Shown: positions 1-12,687 of the stretch, piece after piece
How positions within the stretch are numbered: the first letter of the stretch is position 1
Layout of the letters: each line of letters starts with the position of its first letter
Source: Cavenderia fasciculata
Lineage: Eukaryota; Evosea; Eumycetozoa; Acytosteliales; Cavenderiaceae
Direction: 5' to 3'
Assembly: GCF_000203815.1 (NCBI RefSeq)
Contig: NW_004457711.1
Span: 62,001 to 126,000 of the forward strand
DNA length: 64,000 nucleotides
Position numbers and translations under genes: made by a program
Notes under the pieces: generated by a model
What the model was told of the DNA's origin: nothing
Seen by the model: the letters and a program-made list of their open reading frames with translations, nothing else
Databases searched by the model: none

Positions 1-14
1 GTGTGTGATTGAGA

Positions 15-1091
15 TTACCAATTTAAAGTGTTGATTGGGAAATATTTATCGATTAATGACTGATAGTATGGTTTAAGTGATTCAACGTTGACTGGTTCAG
101 AGTCTTTGGAATAAAGATCAAACTATATATAGTTGTTGTTGTTGGATTTAAATTGGATTTTTTTTGGTCAGAAAAGTGTATATATTTGATTTATGTATTA
201 TCAATCATAATGCAAAGTCTATACTCACCAAATTAAACTCTTTTACCCATTTTAACATTTGTTCATCCTTTTCATTTGTTAAATGTTTGTAACCACCTTG
301 TTTGTGCCATGGATAGAATGAATGATATCTAATAATATATAAAGCTTCATCTGGTAGTAAACATTGATTGCCTACACACACTTGGTACAAATACTCATCA
401 TGCCCCCATGACATTACCACATTATCCAATCCACAATTTCGTTGATATATTCCCAATTCACTATTGTATTTTGGATCATTAGAATCTGGATTATCCTTGA
501 AAAATTGATAAAATATATTGGTTTCTAAAGAAGGAAATAGAAAATAGAAAAAAGGGTAATTGGTTGTTAATCTAAATTTATCAACAATGAACAAAAGAAA
601 GTAGACAAAACAAAAATATATTAAGGAAAAAAAAAAAAGAATATTAATATTTTTTTAATATACCCTCAAATTTACAACCAAGTGGAAAAGTGTCTCCAAC
701 GACCGCCCATTGAGGTTCATTAAAATGCTTGGAAAGTAGTATTTTGCCCAAGTCATGTATAAAACCAGTGAGATGGAACCAATCATATTTTGGATCAGGG
801 TATGCCTTTCTGATAGTTTCTGCCGTTTGTAAAAGGTGGTTGATTTGTGGAATATTAGAGTCGGGATCGGATTCATCAATAATGGTGTTGAGTAGCTCGG
901 CAGCATCCCACACTGACAAACGAATAGATGAATTCAATTGTTCGAATCGGCTGAGCATTTTAGATGCATAGTCATAGGTTTGTTTGGTGTGACTGTTGAA
1001 ATAGGCACGAGACACTTGATCGATAAGAGTGCCGTCTTGATAATTTCTAAATTCATCTACATCTTTGGTGGTTACTGGTCGATTGTTGAGG

Positions 1092-1148
<57 letters not shown>

Positions 1149-1288
1149 GAAGACAATGACTCTGATGACAATGATGAAATAGTAGGTGGCGGTGAGGTTA
1201 TCAAATCAACAGTTGGTGTAGACACATTTGATGATGGTGATGTTAAAATAATATTAGTTGAAGCTTTGTTTTCTTCTTGTTGAATCAT
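15..1288 (-). CDS. miox: myo-inositol oxygenase
   Basis: Three exons (1288-664, 524-229, 122-15) join in frame to 342 residues ending at TAA. The enzyme is a di-iron oxygenase that cleaves myo-inositol to D-glucuronate in the cytosol, the first step of inositol catabolism. Visible family motifs include FHLTGFIHDLGKI (HD metal ligands), MSWGHDEYLYQV and IIRYHSFYPWH (further His ligands), and KEFN-L-FDLYSK across the last splice, which carries the final Asp ligand. The C-terminus (KPYYQSLIDKYFP) also matches the family. An N-terminal extension of about 75 residues is low complexity with a poly-Asn run encoded at 1090-1147; metazoan MIOX lacks it. The start is the first ATG of the open frame. 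The gene is divergent from the AGC kinase at 1883. Assignment is secure. Confidence 0.95.
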
Positions 1289-1320
1289 TGCTCTTTCTTT
1301 CTTTTGTTGTCAATCTATCT

Positions 1321-1355
<35 letters not shown>

Positions 1356-1882
1356 TATAGATAATAATAAAACACTTTTCAAATTAAAATTATGACAGTA
1401 ATAATGAGAATGATTACTCCAGTTTGCAACAACCTCTTTTTTTTTTTTTAATGGTGGTGTGTAGGGGTAATGGGGGTTGTGATAAAGTTTATTGGTGTTG
1501 TTGTCCTTTTCTTTATTATTAGCTAATAATAATAATATTAATTTTTGGTTAAAAAAGCTTGCAACAACCTCTTTTTTTTTTCAAACACCTTTTTTTTTAT
1601 TTTTTTTTTCATACGAAGCAAAAGCGGTTGGGAGAGAGTATCGTGCCATTCAAAATTTTCCCAATAGCTATTGTGATAATCAAACAACAAAAGCACCCTA
1701 TCATATCATTATTATTATTATTAAATTGTATTATAAATTAAGTAGCAACAATATTTCATTGTTGTTTTATTCACCATCTCGCACGGACGATAATTGATCA
1801 TTAACCACATTATAACACAACCTATTAGAATAACAAGAAGAAAGAATAGAAATAGAATAGCCAACAACAACAACAACAAGTC
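1289..1882. promoter_or_regulatory. divergent intergenic region MIOX / AGC kinase
   Basis: This shared upstream region of two divergent genes contains no convincing gene. It holds a TA-then-GA dinucleotide tract (about 1321-1355), several oligo-T runs typical of dictyostelid promoters, and a direct repeat of about 23 bp at 1424-1446 and 1559-1581 (TTGCAACAACCTC followed by T's). Open frames here are low-complexity noise. Confidence 0.5.
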
Positions 1883-3451
1883 ATGGGAAAAGGTCATAGT
1901 AAAGAAAAGAGAAGTAATAGTACCTCGAACGGTGGAGGTAAATCTTCTTCTAAAAAGGACAAGAAACGTCAAAGTGTAAATGGAGTAAAACAAGATTCTT
2001 CTGTACAACCAACTGTAGATAATAAGACCAACACCACCAATACCACTTCAACAACAACAACTCAGGAGCCAGTTACAACAACAGCTGCTTCACAACAACA
2101 AAATACAGACCAACAAACCAACAACAACACTAATGGTAGTGAAAAGTCAACAAGTGTAACTAGTAATCCAGGTTCACCAACCCTTTCACCATCTTCTGCC
2201 TCACAAAAGCAATCACTTAGTATCACTGCTGCAGAAGGTATCAACAAGGAAAATGGAGCAACAGAGGCATCTGGACATGATTCACCATCGATTGGTAGCA
2301 GCAACAGTGGAGGTGGATTAGGTAACAACGACGACGGTGACGAAGGTCCCGAGGAGACAATCTTTTCAAAGAACAAACAAACAGTTACAAAAGATGACTT
2401 TGATCTTCTTTCGGTCATTGGAAAGGGTAGTTTTGGAAAGGTGATGCAAGTAAAGAAAAAAGACGACGGAAAAATCTATGCCATGAAGGTACTCAGAAAG
2501 GATGCCATCATAGCTCGTAAACAAGTCAATCACACAAAATCGGAAAAGACAATTCTTCAAGGTGTCTCTCATCCATTCATTGTTAATCTTCATTTTGCTT
2601 TCCAAGTATGTATAGTAGGCTAGCAAAAAAAAATAGACTAGAGTATAAATTATTAATAATATTTTCTTTTCTAGACAAGAGATAAACTTTATATGATTTT
2701 AGATTTTGTAAATGGTGGAGAGTTATTCTATCATCTCAAGAGAGAAGGTAGATTCTCAGAGCCAAGAGTAAAGTTGTATGCAGCTGAAATTGTATCTGCA
2801 TTGGCACATTTGCATCAACAAGATATTGTCTATCGTGATCTCAAGCCAGAGAATATCCTTCTCGATTCTGATGGACACATTTGTATCACTGATTTTGGAT
2901 TGTCAAAAAAGATTGAAACAACAGATGGTACCTTTACATTTTGTGGTACACCAGAATATCTCGCACCAGAGGTACTCAATGGTCACGGTCACGGTTGTGC
3001 TGTCGATTGGTGGAGTTTGGGTACTCTTCTCTTTGAAATGCTCACTGGTCTTCCACCATTTTACTCGCAAAACGTTAGCATGATGTATCAAAAAATTTTG
3101 AATGGTGAACTCAAAATTCCATCCTACATTTCACCAGAGGCAAAATCATTGTTGGAAGGCCTGTTGACTAGAGATGTCGACAGACGTCTTGGTAGCAAGG
3201 GTGGTCCAGAGGTTAAAAATCATCCATGGTTCAAGAATATCGACTGGGACATGCTTGACAGAAAGGAGATAGAGGTTCACTTTAAGCCAAAGGTAAAGTC
3301 TGGAACTGATACCTCTCAAATTGATCCTGTATTTACTCAAGAAAGACCAATGGACAGTGTTGTTGAAGGTACCACTCTTGCTGATGCCATAAGTAAAGAT
3401 AACAGTTTTGAAGGTTTTACCTATGTAGCAGATTCTGTATTAAAAATTTAA
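1883..3451 (+). CDS. pkgB: PKBR1-like AGC protein kinase (Akt relative, N-myristoylated)
   Basis: Two exons (1883-2605, 2675-3451) give 499 residues. The protein starts MGKGHSKEK, a Gly2 N-myristoylation signal followed by basic residues, and has no PH domain. That combination identifies PKBR1 (pkgB), the dictyostelid kinase held at the plasma membrane by its lipid and activated by TORC2 and PDK1 in chemotaxis, rather than PH-domain Akt (pkbA). Residues about 10-165 are Ser/Thr/Asn-rich. The kinase domain (about 172-430) shows GKGSFGKV, the YAMKVLRK lysine, VYRDLKPEN, ITDFGLSK and the activation loop TFTFCGTPEYLAPE. The C-terminal hydrophobic motif is FEGFTYV, the expected TORC2 site. No key residue is missing. 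The orthology call rests on the N-terminus plus the lack of a PH domain. Confidence 0.9.
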
Positions 3452-4035
3452 AAAAAAAATAATCATCAACAACAACAACAACAACAACAACAATATCAAC
3501 GTAACATTAGTATTAGTAGCATTTCTCAAATAATATTTATATTTCTATATATATATCCCAATCATCATAATCATCATCGTAATAATAATAATAAGTCACT
3601 TTGTAATAATATTAATAAAAAATAATACATCATAAACCAAATCTTTGTCTTTTCAAACACACACACACACTCTCAATCATGATAGCAACGAGATATCCAA
3701 TAACAACAATGGACAGCAGATAATAATAATAAAGTTAATAAAAAAAGATTATAACAATTATTCTTTTAAGATTACATTGATCGCAATCGGAAAAGAGGGT
3801 TGAAAAAAAGGAGGAAGGAGGAGGAGGAGGAGGAGGAAAGTAGGCCATTTTTCATAGGTTGGTAGTTTACAAGATCAACACCATCCTCCTCGTACTGGGG
3901 GGGGGTGCGCATTGAGATAATAGGTAAGCTTTTAAAAAAATAACAATCCCCATCAAATAGATTTGGTTAGATTTTAATGGTACCATTTTTAAAGACACGC
4001 ATTACTCATCTTCTTGTTATTGCTGATCACACAAC

Positions 4036-4101
<66 letters not shown>
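4036..4101. repeat. (TAA)n trinucleotide microsatellite
   Basis: Nearly pure TAA/AAT repeat of about 66 bp in non-coding DNA. It is likely length-variable between strains. Confidence 0.9.
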
Positions 4102-4102
<1 letters not shown>

Positions 4103-4243
4103 TTTCTTCAACCATCCTAATAAAAGTTTATTTCCCACCAAAACACGATCCACTCGATGTAGGGTATAAATACTGATCCCACCCACCCACCCACAAACCC
4201 CTGTTCTACTCTTTCCAAACCGATGATGATGATCATTCAATTC

Positions 4244-4275
<32 letters not shown>

Positions 4276-4602
4276 CAAAGTTGACAACAGAAGAGAGAAA
4301 GAGAGAGCAACGAGTTGATTATAATAGAGAGGAGGAGGAAAGTAGGCCATTTTTTTTGAATATTCAACTACCAAAACAAAAACATCATGAATTTAGTGGC
4401 AATAAAACAAGGATTGTACAAAACAAAAGGGAGAAAACCACCACACTCTATATTGATGAACGATTAATCGTCGTTGTGTTTGTTTAAACAACAACCAATA
4501 TGTATGGAATTCCAACTCTTTCACCCTTTTGCTTTGGCGAATTTATAAATTGGCTATTTATATTAACGATTGTTGAGGTTAGGTTGTTGTATTAAAAACA
4601 AT

Positions 4603-4637
<35 letters not shown>

Positions 4638-5186
4638 CTACTACTACTACTAATACTACTACACCCTCTTTATTATTGTTTTAATAAAATGTTAATGAAT
4701 GATGATGATGATAAAAATAAATCATGATCACCCACAATTCAGTAATAAAAGAAATTTAATCAATATTCTCTCTCTGTCTGGATGATGGATGGTATTGAAA
4801 GTGGTTGATGGGTTCACAAAAATATGATAATGTGTGAATGTGATGATGGATGTTGTTTTTGGATGATATTATTGACAACAGTAGAATCGCAGAGGAAAGT
4901 AGTAGTAGAGGAGAGAGTGTTTGTTGAAAACGGCAACAACAGAGATATCTTTTAAAAGGGAAATATAATTTTGATTTCATCCTTTTTTAAAGTGCATCCT
5001 TATCACAACACAATTAAAATAATTTTAAATAACCAATACCAACAACTCAGCATCCAGGAACAATAAACAGTTTTAACTAAAAGAAAAAATAACAAAAGTA
5101 CTCTATCAGTTTAAATATATTTATCTACATTTTTTATATTTATTGAAATTTACAATCACTCAAAAAAGGGTATGGAACCATCAATC

Positions 5187-5187
<1 letters not shown>

Positions 5188-5260
<73 letters not shown>
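5188..5260. repeat. (AAT)n trinucleotide microsatellite
   Basis: Pure AAT repeat of about 73 bp in the large gene-free stretch, the longest non-coding trinucleotide tract in the window. Confidence 0.9.
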
Positions 5261-5261
<1 letters not shown>

Positions 5262-5341
5262 TCCTATTTTTCCAATGTACAATTTTGTTTTTAAAAATAT
5301 TAAATCATTCTACTTTTGATAATAAGAACCTTTGATGTTGG

Positions 5342-5373
<32 letters not shown>

Positions 5374-7376
5374 GGATAATTTTGTAAATAGAATAATATA
5401 GAGATATTTATAGTCACCCATTCTCATCACCGAAACTCATTTCAACCAAATTCGTATCTATCCATTCCAATATATCCATTCCACATTCCAATCAATAATC
5501 CATTCGTCCATCCACCCTCCATCCAATTTTTTATATATCTTATATGGACAATATTGTTGGTAGTATTAGACATGGTAGACAATCTTGATTGTTCCTAAAA
5601 ATCCTATCATGTTTAAAATAGGATTCAGAGGTACTTGTATCCAACATGTTGGTATTTTAATTGTTTTATTGATTATTTGCCAACATAAAATCGTATTACT
5701 TTAATTTCCACAACTACCCACCAACCCTACCACCAACACCACCACCACCATAATTACCTCCTCCTTTTCCACACAATCTAAAACTATTATCATCCCTATC
5801 ACCAAAAAAATGATTGAATGAATAGATTTTTTCTATTATGACCTATTTTTGAAGTTTATTTTGATTTTAAAGATGGTACTTGTAACAAAGAAAAACTGAT
5901 TTAGAAAGATGATGTACCTATTGAAATTTAAAATCAAAATATTTATATATATTTGGAAATAATATTAATACCATATATCCATATGTAATGTCTACCAAGT
6001 ACCAAAGTGATTAACAACCATATTTTGTTTGACAATTAAAATAGTCACACCTCGGTAAAATAACATCTTCCATCACAACTATATTCATGGTGATAACAAC
6101 AGTAATAGTGTGTGGTTATTACCATAACTAAAGTGCGCCATTTACACTTTTATTATTTCCCCTCTCACACTACCATCATCACCACCACCACCACCACCTC
6201 TTGTCCCAAAATATCTAAAATCATGATTGATTTTGGTGGGGGTATTGGATGAAGGTTATGATTTAATATCAAAGAATCATATCAATTTCACCATTCGACA
6301 ATTGTATTTTTCTACCTACGATTTGTCGTATCAAATCAATCATTACACTTTTTTTTTAAAATCTATAATTTATATTACAATATCTCTTGTCATCCACCAA
6401 CAACAACAACCAACAACAACAACAACAATTGAAAAACATCTATTTTAAAATAACTCTCTCACTCTGTCTCTCTCTCTCTCTCGCTCCCTCTCTACCAACA
6501 AGACTCTCTTTATTTTAATAACAACATCTTGTTTACTGCTGGACAATTAATAATAATAATAATAATTTTTATTACAATTATTTTTTATTTTTATCATTAT
6601 TGTGCCAATTTTGTTTAAATAATAATAATAATAATAGGATTAAATAGTTTGTATTTTAAATCTCTGTTTATTGTGTATGACGATTATTAAATAGTCTAAA
6701 AAATTTATAGATTATTTCTCAGTACATTGGATTTATATATGTTATATGGTAGGATAAACTTTAAATAATCAATATTTATTACAAACACACACAATAATAA
6801 TAATAATAATAATTATCCCCTTTCAAATACCCATTTTATTTATTTATTTATATGATGATCATAAAATTGTATAACCCAATTGGATCATGTTTTCTTCATT
6901 TTGATTGAATTCATCATTTACTATTTTTTTTTATATCAAAAACCACATGGTTTGTTTTTAATTTTCTATTACAAAAAATCAAACAACAGGAAATCGAATG
7001 TTTTTATTTTTAGAATCCTGTTGTATTTCACATGTCAACTCTCTATATGAATACTACTACCAAACCCCACTCACTTACCCCACACACTTTTGAAAGTTGT
7101 AATTATCTTTTTTGTTCATCATCAAAAAGAGTTTATTTGTTTCATCATCTTCAATAATTAATTAAAATAATGATTCATTTTATCAACATTTAATATTGAT
7201 ATTCCTTTTCTCTCTCTCTCTCTATAAATCAACAATATTTAATTTATAGATTAAAATATTATTTTTAAAAGGGTATTGATTCAAAAGAAGAAGAAACTAG
7301 TTCATTTTAATCAAATCCAAGGACATACAAAAAAAAAAAAACCAAACAAAAAAGACAAAATTGACAACCAACATAA

Positions 7377-9129
7377 ATGGATAGAGATCCAATAGAAAGA
7401 ACATTAAGTGATTCATCAGATCAAGTAATGAAAAATTCAGAAGTTAGTTCAGATTCATCCTCGAGAGGAGGTGATCTATCATCAGAGTCATCAGATAATA
7501 AATATACAAATAATAGTAATGAAAACACTGGAAGTGCCAATTCCAACGATAATGATGTCGAAAGTAACCCCAACAAAAAAGTTCAATCTGGGTTCTTATC
7601 TAGTTCATTGTTTTATTTTAAAATATCCCTGTATGTATAAAAAATAATATTTAATAGGTTTTTTATTTTACAATACTAACAATTCTTTTTTTTTTTTTTT
7701 TTAAGATGGTTTTTGGGGTATAGTGTAATATCTGGAGCTACAACAGCTTTACTTATACCATTTCAAGTCCAGACAATACATCCCGAAAGACATGAATATT
7801 GGAATGGTGTTGTACCAATTGCTGGAATGTTTGTCAATTTAATATCAACTCCTGTATTTGGTTACTTGAGTGATCGTACCAAAACTCCATTTGGTAAAAG
7901 AAGACCTTATATCTTGGTATGTTTTAAAAACTAGATCTAAATTTATAGAAAACTCTCTAGAGATTAATTTTGTTTTTTTTTCCCTATGATAGTTTGGAAC
8001 CATAATAATGTTAATATTTTTAGCATTGATGGCACGGTTTAACAAACAAGGTGACTCTATTGGAGCATATATTGTTATTTTGATGGCTTACAACTTTGGC
8101 TATGGCATTGCTGGAGGTGCATTCTCTGGAATCATCCCAGATATCGTACATGTCAGTCAAGCAGGTATTGCCAGTGGTTGGTTAGGTGTTACCTGGTCCA
8201 TTGGAATGTTGACAGGATCATTGATGAGTGGTCACTTCCTCTTAAACTATCCAACCTTGTGGCCATTGATTGGTACTTTGATCGCTATTTTAGGTGCAAC
8301 CTCTTTGGCAGCAGTCATTCTCCTCTGGGAAGATAGCTATGACGAGTGGTCATACTCTGGATCATTCAAAGAATTCTTCTCGTCTCTTTATCTTCCATCT
8401 GCCATCTACTATGACTTTTACTGGGTACTCATCACACGTTTCTTCAATACGATGGGAGTAAATATGATCCTTCAATTCATTCTCTATTTCTCCAACCAAG
8501 TTCTCCTTCGTCCATCGCCACTTGAAACATCGATTGCTCTCACAGTTATCATTGTCTTTAGTATTCCAGCATCTATTGTTGGTGGATACCTTGCCGACTT
8601 TTTCAATACCAAGTTGTTGGTATACATCTCTAGCTCAATCCAAGTCGTCGCCATTGCTCTCTTGATTGCAGTTTGTTTCTCGCCAAGCTACGCAGGGTTC
8701 CTCACATTGGCAGGTCTATTGGGTGTCGGTTATGGATGTTACCAATGTGTCGATTGGGCATTGGCTCTCCATTCACTTCCCAACAGAACCATCGGCAAGG
8801 ATATGGGTATTTGGCATTTATCCTTTATTGCACCTGCAGTTATTGCACCATTCATCTCTGGTAACATTCTGGATAGAGTGATCCCAACACATGGTTATCC
8901 AACTGCCTATGCAGTAGTATTCGGAGTAGCCACTCTATGGTTTATCTTGGCAACAGTCTTTATTTTCCCAATGAAAGTTCACACCTTTGGTCGACGTAAA
9001 CAACAAAGAATGATGGAACAACAACAAAAAGAAAAAGAAAAACAATTAAACAACCAACATTCTCCAGCCACCGCTGCCACTACTACTGCCACTGCAACGT
9101 CAACCTCTCCATCTGATGGAGCTGTATAA
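7377..9129 (+). CDS. MFS transporter, GPH/SLC45-like
   Basis: Three exons (7377-7630, 7706-7916, 7993-9129) encode 533 residues. The cytosolic N-terminus of about 80 residues is acidic and Ser/Asn-rich. About twelve hydrophobic segments follow. The MFS loop signature is clear: FGYLSDRTKTPFGKRRPYI between helices 2 and 3. The run from WFLGYSVISG to the loop resembles the glycoside-pentoside-hexuronide and SLC45 sugar-transporter branch of the MFS. The C-terminal tail is Gln/Lys then Thr/Ala-rich, probably cytosolic. Substrate is unknown; a sugar or sugar conjugate with protons is the family-based guess. It sits alone downstream of the 3.9-kb non-coding stretch. Splice phases agree at both introns. 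I am confident of the MFS fold and unsure of the subfamily. Confidence 0.8.
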
Positions 9130-9636
9130 AGGTTTTTTTTAAAAAAAACCATCATCCACCAAAGTAAACATCAGCACAACCAACCACCCTAAATAGTAAC
9201 ATTGTAAAAAAAACAACAACTGATAACATTCCACACTTCATCCTACATACCATTTCCTAATCATTCTACCTACCTCTACCATTGTGTGTGCGCCAATGCA
9301 TGCCATTGTTGTTACTTTTATCCAATTGGGGTGTATTTATCCAATGACCATCTGGTATTTTAGAAACAATATTACAATGATGATGATCATTATTCAACCA
9401 ATCTTAATCTTTGCTGCTGCTGCTGTTGTTTCATTTCTTTTTGCACCATAAATATCTCTCTATCTATACCCTCGCCTCCGATATTATTTATCTTTAATAA
9501 ACTATTTGTTTAAAAATTAATCAATCTTCCACCAACGAACGTATTATTGACAATAGATGATATATTTATATATCAAATACTGCGATTATTTGTTTCTATT
9601 AAATTATAAGTATATATATATATATTTGGGCGATGT
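9130..9636. other. convergent intergenic region transporter / MRPL30
   Basis: About 500 bp between two gene ends. It holds a short T/A hairpin-like run just after the transporter stop (9131-9150), GCT repeats near 9415 and AATAAA-type signals (9497). No gene is apparent. Confidence 0.5.
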
Positions 9637-10097
9637 TTATTGTAATGGTACTTCTTCGACTGATAAATGTGTTCTGGCCTATAAATATAAAATGATTGTT
9701 AATATCAAAAGTATTATCGTCATTGTCATCGTATACATATTAATCTTTATCATCATTATCAACAACATCTAAACACACATACTTTGTGAATCATTCCTCT
9801 AATTTCAGGGGTATTCTTTTGGAAAACAGATCTGTATCTCTTTCTAAGACCCAATGCAGCAATAGTGCCTTGAATCTCCTTGTCGCTATGATATGGTGAT
9901 TTATGTAATGTAATCTTTACAATACCTGCTGGTACTACAGGTAAATCCTTTACAAATGTCTCTGGTAATGATCTGACTATATGTTCTGGGTATTGTGTCA
10001 AGATACCATGTGGTACATGTTTGAATATCTTTCTGCGAAGGTATTGTGCAAATGATGGTGTAATCTTTGAGACTGCTGATGTTGCTGTTGATGACAT
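9637..10097 (-). CDS. mrpl30: mitochondrial ribosomal protein uL30m
   Basis: Two exons (10097-9783 and 9678-9637) give 118 residues. The L30 fold is visible: VKITLHKSPYHSDKEIQGT, then ALGLRKRYRSVFQKNTPEIRG, then IHK. Reading through without splicing ends in CVFRCC. Using GTATGT after HK and the TATAG acceptor at 9679 instead gives ARTHLSVEEVPLQ, which restores the usual L30 ending (family pattern NKV-RHLVKVEE). That is why I added the 14-codon last exon. The first ~20 residues are Ser/Thr/Ala-rich with basic residues following, as expected for mitochondrial import. The protein is part of the central protuberance side of the large mitoribosomal subunit. Confidence 0.88.
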
Positions 10098-10450
10098 TAT
10101 TATTATTATTATTGCTGATTAATATAGTACACAAACGAAAGCTTTGCATATGTATCTCTTATCATCAGCTGTCTACCTCCCAAACGATGAATTTCGAAAA
10201 AAAAACATATTTTTTTTTTTTTGAAACATGATAGATTTAAATCAAACCAAAGTATTATCAATAGTATTTATTGAATTGTGTGCCTCCAACCAATTGAATA
10301 CAAAGAAGAAGAAGCAATAGATCTACACAAACGAGTACAATGTACTGATCATAAAGAATTCACTATAATAACAACAATACTATATCATTATAATTACAAC
10401 AAAAGATAAACATACACGAAAGCGATATTGTACAACAAAGAAGAAACAAC
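10098..10450. promoter_or_regulatory. divergent intergenic region MRPL30 / TBL1
   Basis: A 350-bp shared promoter region with an ATT run right at the L30 start, an A/T homopolymer pair at about 10198-10222 and AT-rich DNA. No additional gene or specific motif was recognised. Confidence 0.45.
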
Positions 10451-12403
10451 ATGTCGTCGATGAACATAACAAGCGATGAAGTAAACTTACTCATTTACAA
10501 GTATCTCCAAGAGTCTGGTAAGACAACACAACAAACAAACCCCCATTCTCATTCTCCTATACTTGATATTAACAATACAATCATATTCTTTTTCTTTTTC
10601 TTCTTCTTCTTCTTCTTCTTCTTCTTTGCAACAACTAAAGGATTTGGACACTCTGCATTTACATTTTACAATGAATGTAATGTAGCGAAATCAGATATAA
10701 CACAATACAACAATGAAATACCTCATGGAAGTTTGATATCAGTACTTCAAAAAGGATTACAATATATAGAAGTAGAAACTCATCTTCAAGATGATGGTTC
10801 TGAACTAAATTGCAGTGAACCATTTTCATTGATACATAAACATGTTTGCAATATAAAAAAGAAATCATCTTCATCATCGACAAATGCATCAAGTGCAACC
10901 ACAGCATCAACAACCAGTAGTAGTAGCAAAGAAACCTCTAAAAACGCATCAAAAGAGAAATCGAAAAAAGAAAAAGAAATTGATCGAGATGTTAAAATGA
11001 AAGATAGAGATAAAGAAAGCAAGAGTATGTTTCGATATACAAAATACGATACGACCAACAGTTATACTAATTAGTTCATTATCATCATATCACATGATCA
11101 TCATTATCGAATACTATATTATATATATATAGAAAAAGATAAAGATCAAACAATGACAAACTCTATGGAAATACCTGATAGTTTAGTAACTACACTTACA
11201 GGTCATAATAATGAAGTATTTATTTGTTCATGGAACCCAGTCAACTCATTATTGGCATCGGGTAGTGGAGACAGTACTGCTAGAATTTGGAATCTACCAA
11301 ATGAAGGTTTGGTATCAGCTTCAAAAGGTCAAATATCTTCTCTTGTCCTAAATCACTTTAATGATAACTCTCTAGAAAAGAGTATTGATGTTACAACTTT
11401 GGATTGGAATGTATGTAGAAACAGAAAAAAAAAAAAAGATATTTATCAACTCCTCTTATTTATTTATTTGTTTGTTTGTTTTTTTGTCTTTAGTTTGATG
11501 GATCATTATTAGCAACAGGATCATATGATGGATTAGCAAGAGTATGGAATAGTAAAGGAGAGTTATTATATGTATTATCACAACACCAAGCACCAATATT
11601 TTCATTAAAATGGAACAAAAATGGAGACTATCTGCTAAGTGGCAGTGTTGACAAGCGATCTATAGTGTGGGATTTCCGTACTGGTAGTATTGTACAACAA
11701 TTTGAATTTCATACAGCCCCTACACTCGATATTGACTGGAGAAGTAATACGCAATTTGCTTCTTGTAGCACCGACAAAATGATCTATCTTTGCGAAATTG
11801 GCAAAACAAAACCAATTAAAACATTCCAAGGACATGGTGACGAAATTAATGCAATCAAGTGGGACTCTAGTGGAACTTTACTTGCTTCTTGTTCTGATGA
11901 CAAGACTGCAAAGATATGGAGTGTAAAGAGCGATAGTTATCTTCACAATCTCGAACACAAAAAAGAGATTTACACCATCAAATGGAGTCCAACCGGTCCA
12001 GGTTCTCAAAACCCAAACAAAAATTTGGTACTTGCAAGTGCCTCTTTTGATACAACTGTAAAATTGTGGGATGTTGAAACTGGAAGTTGTTTAAATAGTC
12101 TAACCAAACATATGTAAGTAAAACAAAAAACAAAAACAAAAATAACAACAACTAACGTTATTTTCAAACATATTTATTTATAGGGATCCAGTTTATACAG
12201 TTTCATTTAGTCCAAATGGAGAATATATAGCTAGTGGATCATTTGATAAGCATTTGTACATATGGTCGGTAAAGGATGGTAGTCTAGTCAAATCGTTTAA
12301 GGGTAGTGGTGGTATTTTTGAAGTTTGTTGGAATAATACTGGTGATAAATTGGCTGCCAGCTTTTCAAACAGTACTGTATCGGTCATTGATATTCGACTT
12401 TAA
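10451..12403 (+). CDS. tbl1: TBL1/TBLR1-like LisH-WD40 corepressor subunit
   Basis: Five exons (10451-10517, 10641-11024, 11133-11410, 11494-12113, 12184-12403) give 522 residues. The N-terminus has a LisH motif ([19 protein letters not shown], interrupted by intron 1) and the F-box-like part ([20 protein letters not shown]). A Ser/Lys-rich linker follows, then about eight WD40 repeats from residue 165 to the end (for example [45 protein letters not shown]). This is the TBL1X/TBL1XR1 architecture, a core subunit of NCoR/SMRT-HDAC3 complexes that also recruits E3 ligases in animals; the amoebal complex is inferred. Intron 1 contains a long pyrimidine (TTC)n tract. All phases match and the domain plan is complete. 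Confidence 0.92.
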
Positions 12404-12687
12404 AAAGTATCAATGTTATTTAAAATAAAATAGATAATTAAACAAATACTATCTGTTTTGATGATCAGCCATTTTCATTTTATTTTTTTTTATTTTTTTT
12501 TTTAGAAACAAATATATGTAGGAGTATCATTCATTCATTCATTCATTCATTCTTCTTTATTTTGTATTAGTTAAACAATATTGAAGAGTAGAGAACAGGC
12601 AGGTACTAAAAGAGAGAGAGAGAGAGAAACAAGTGTGATCAAGTACATCACATCATCATGATCAGTAATTAAGAAATAAAGAAAGAA

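Larger units (their letters stand above)
3452..7376. other. 3.9-kb gene-free stretch with simple repeats
   Basis: No open frame here looks like a protein; those present translate triplet repeats. Contents include a CAA tract after the kinase stop (3466-3492), a (TAA)n tract at about 4036-4101, AAC tracts near 4259-4279 and 4602-4637, a long (AAT)n tract at about 5188-5260 and a (TTG)n tract at 5338-5374. A 26-bp direct repeat lies at 3827-3852 and 4329-4354, and an inverted repeat at 5858-5871 and 5927-5940. GGTATAAATAC near 4161 resembles a TATA box. The region probably holds the kinase 3'UTR and a long upstream region for the transporter at 7377. A non-coding transcript is possible but not shown by the sequence. 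Confidence 0.5.

Noticed and set aside
938-1150. Plus-strand open frame ending in poly-Val
   Set aside because: Antisense shadow of the poly-Asn tract of MIOX; no independent coding sign.
6227-6448. 73-residue open frame in the gene desert
   Set aside because: No ATG at its start, AT-driven composition and no recognisable protein features.
9759-9782. Unspliced end of mitochondrial L30 (CVFRCC)
   Set aside because: GTATGT donor and a TATAG acceptor give the conserved L30 C-terminus instead.
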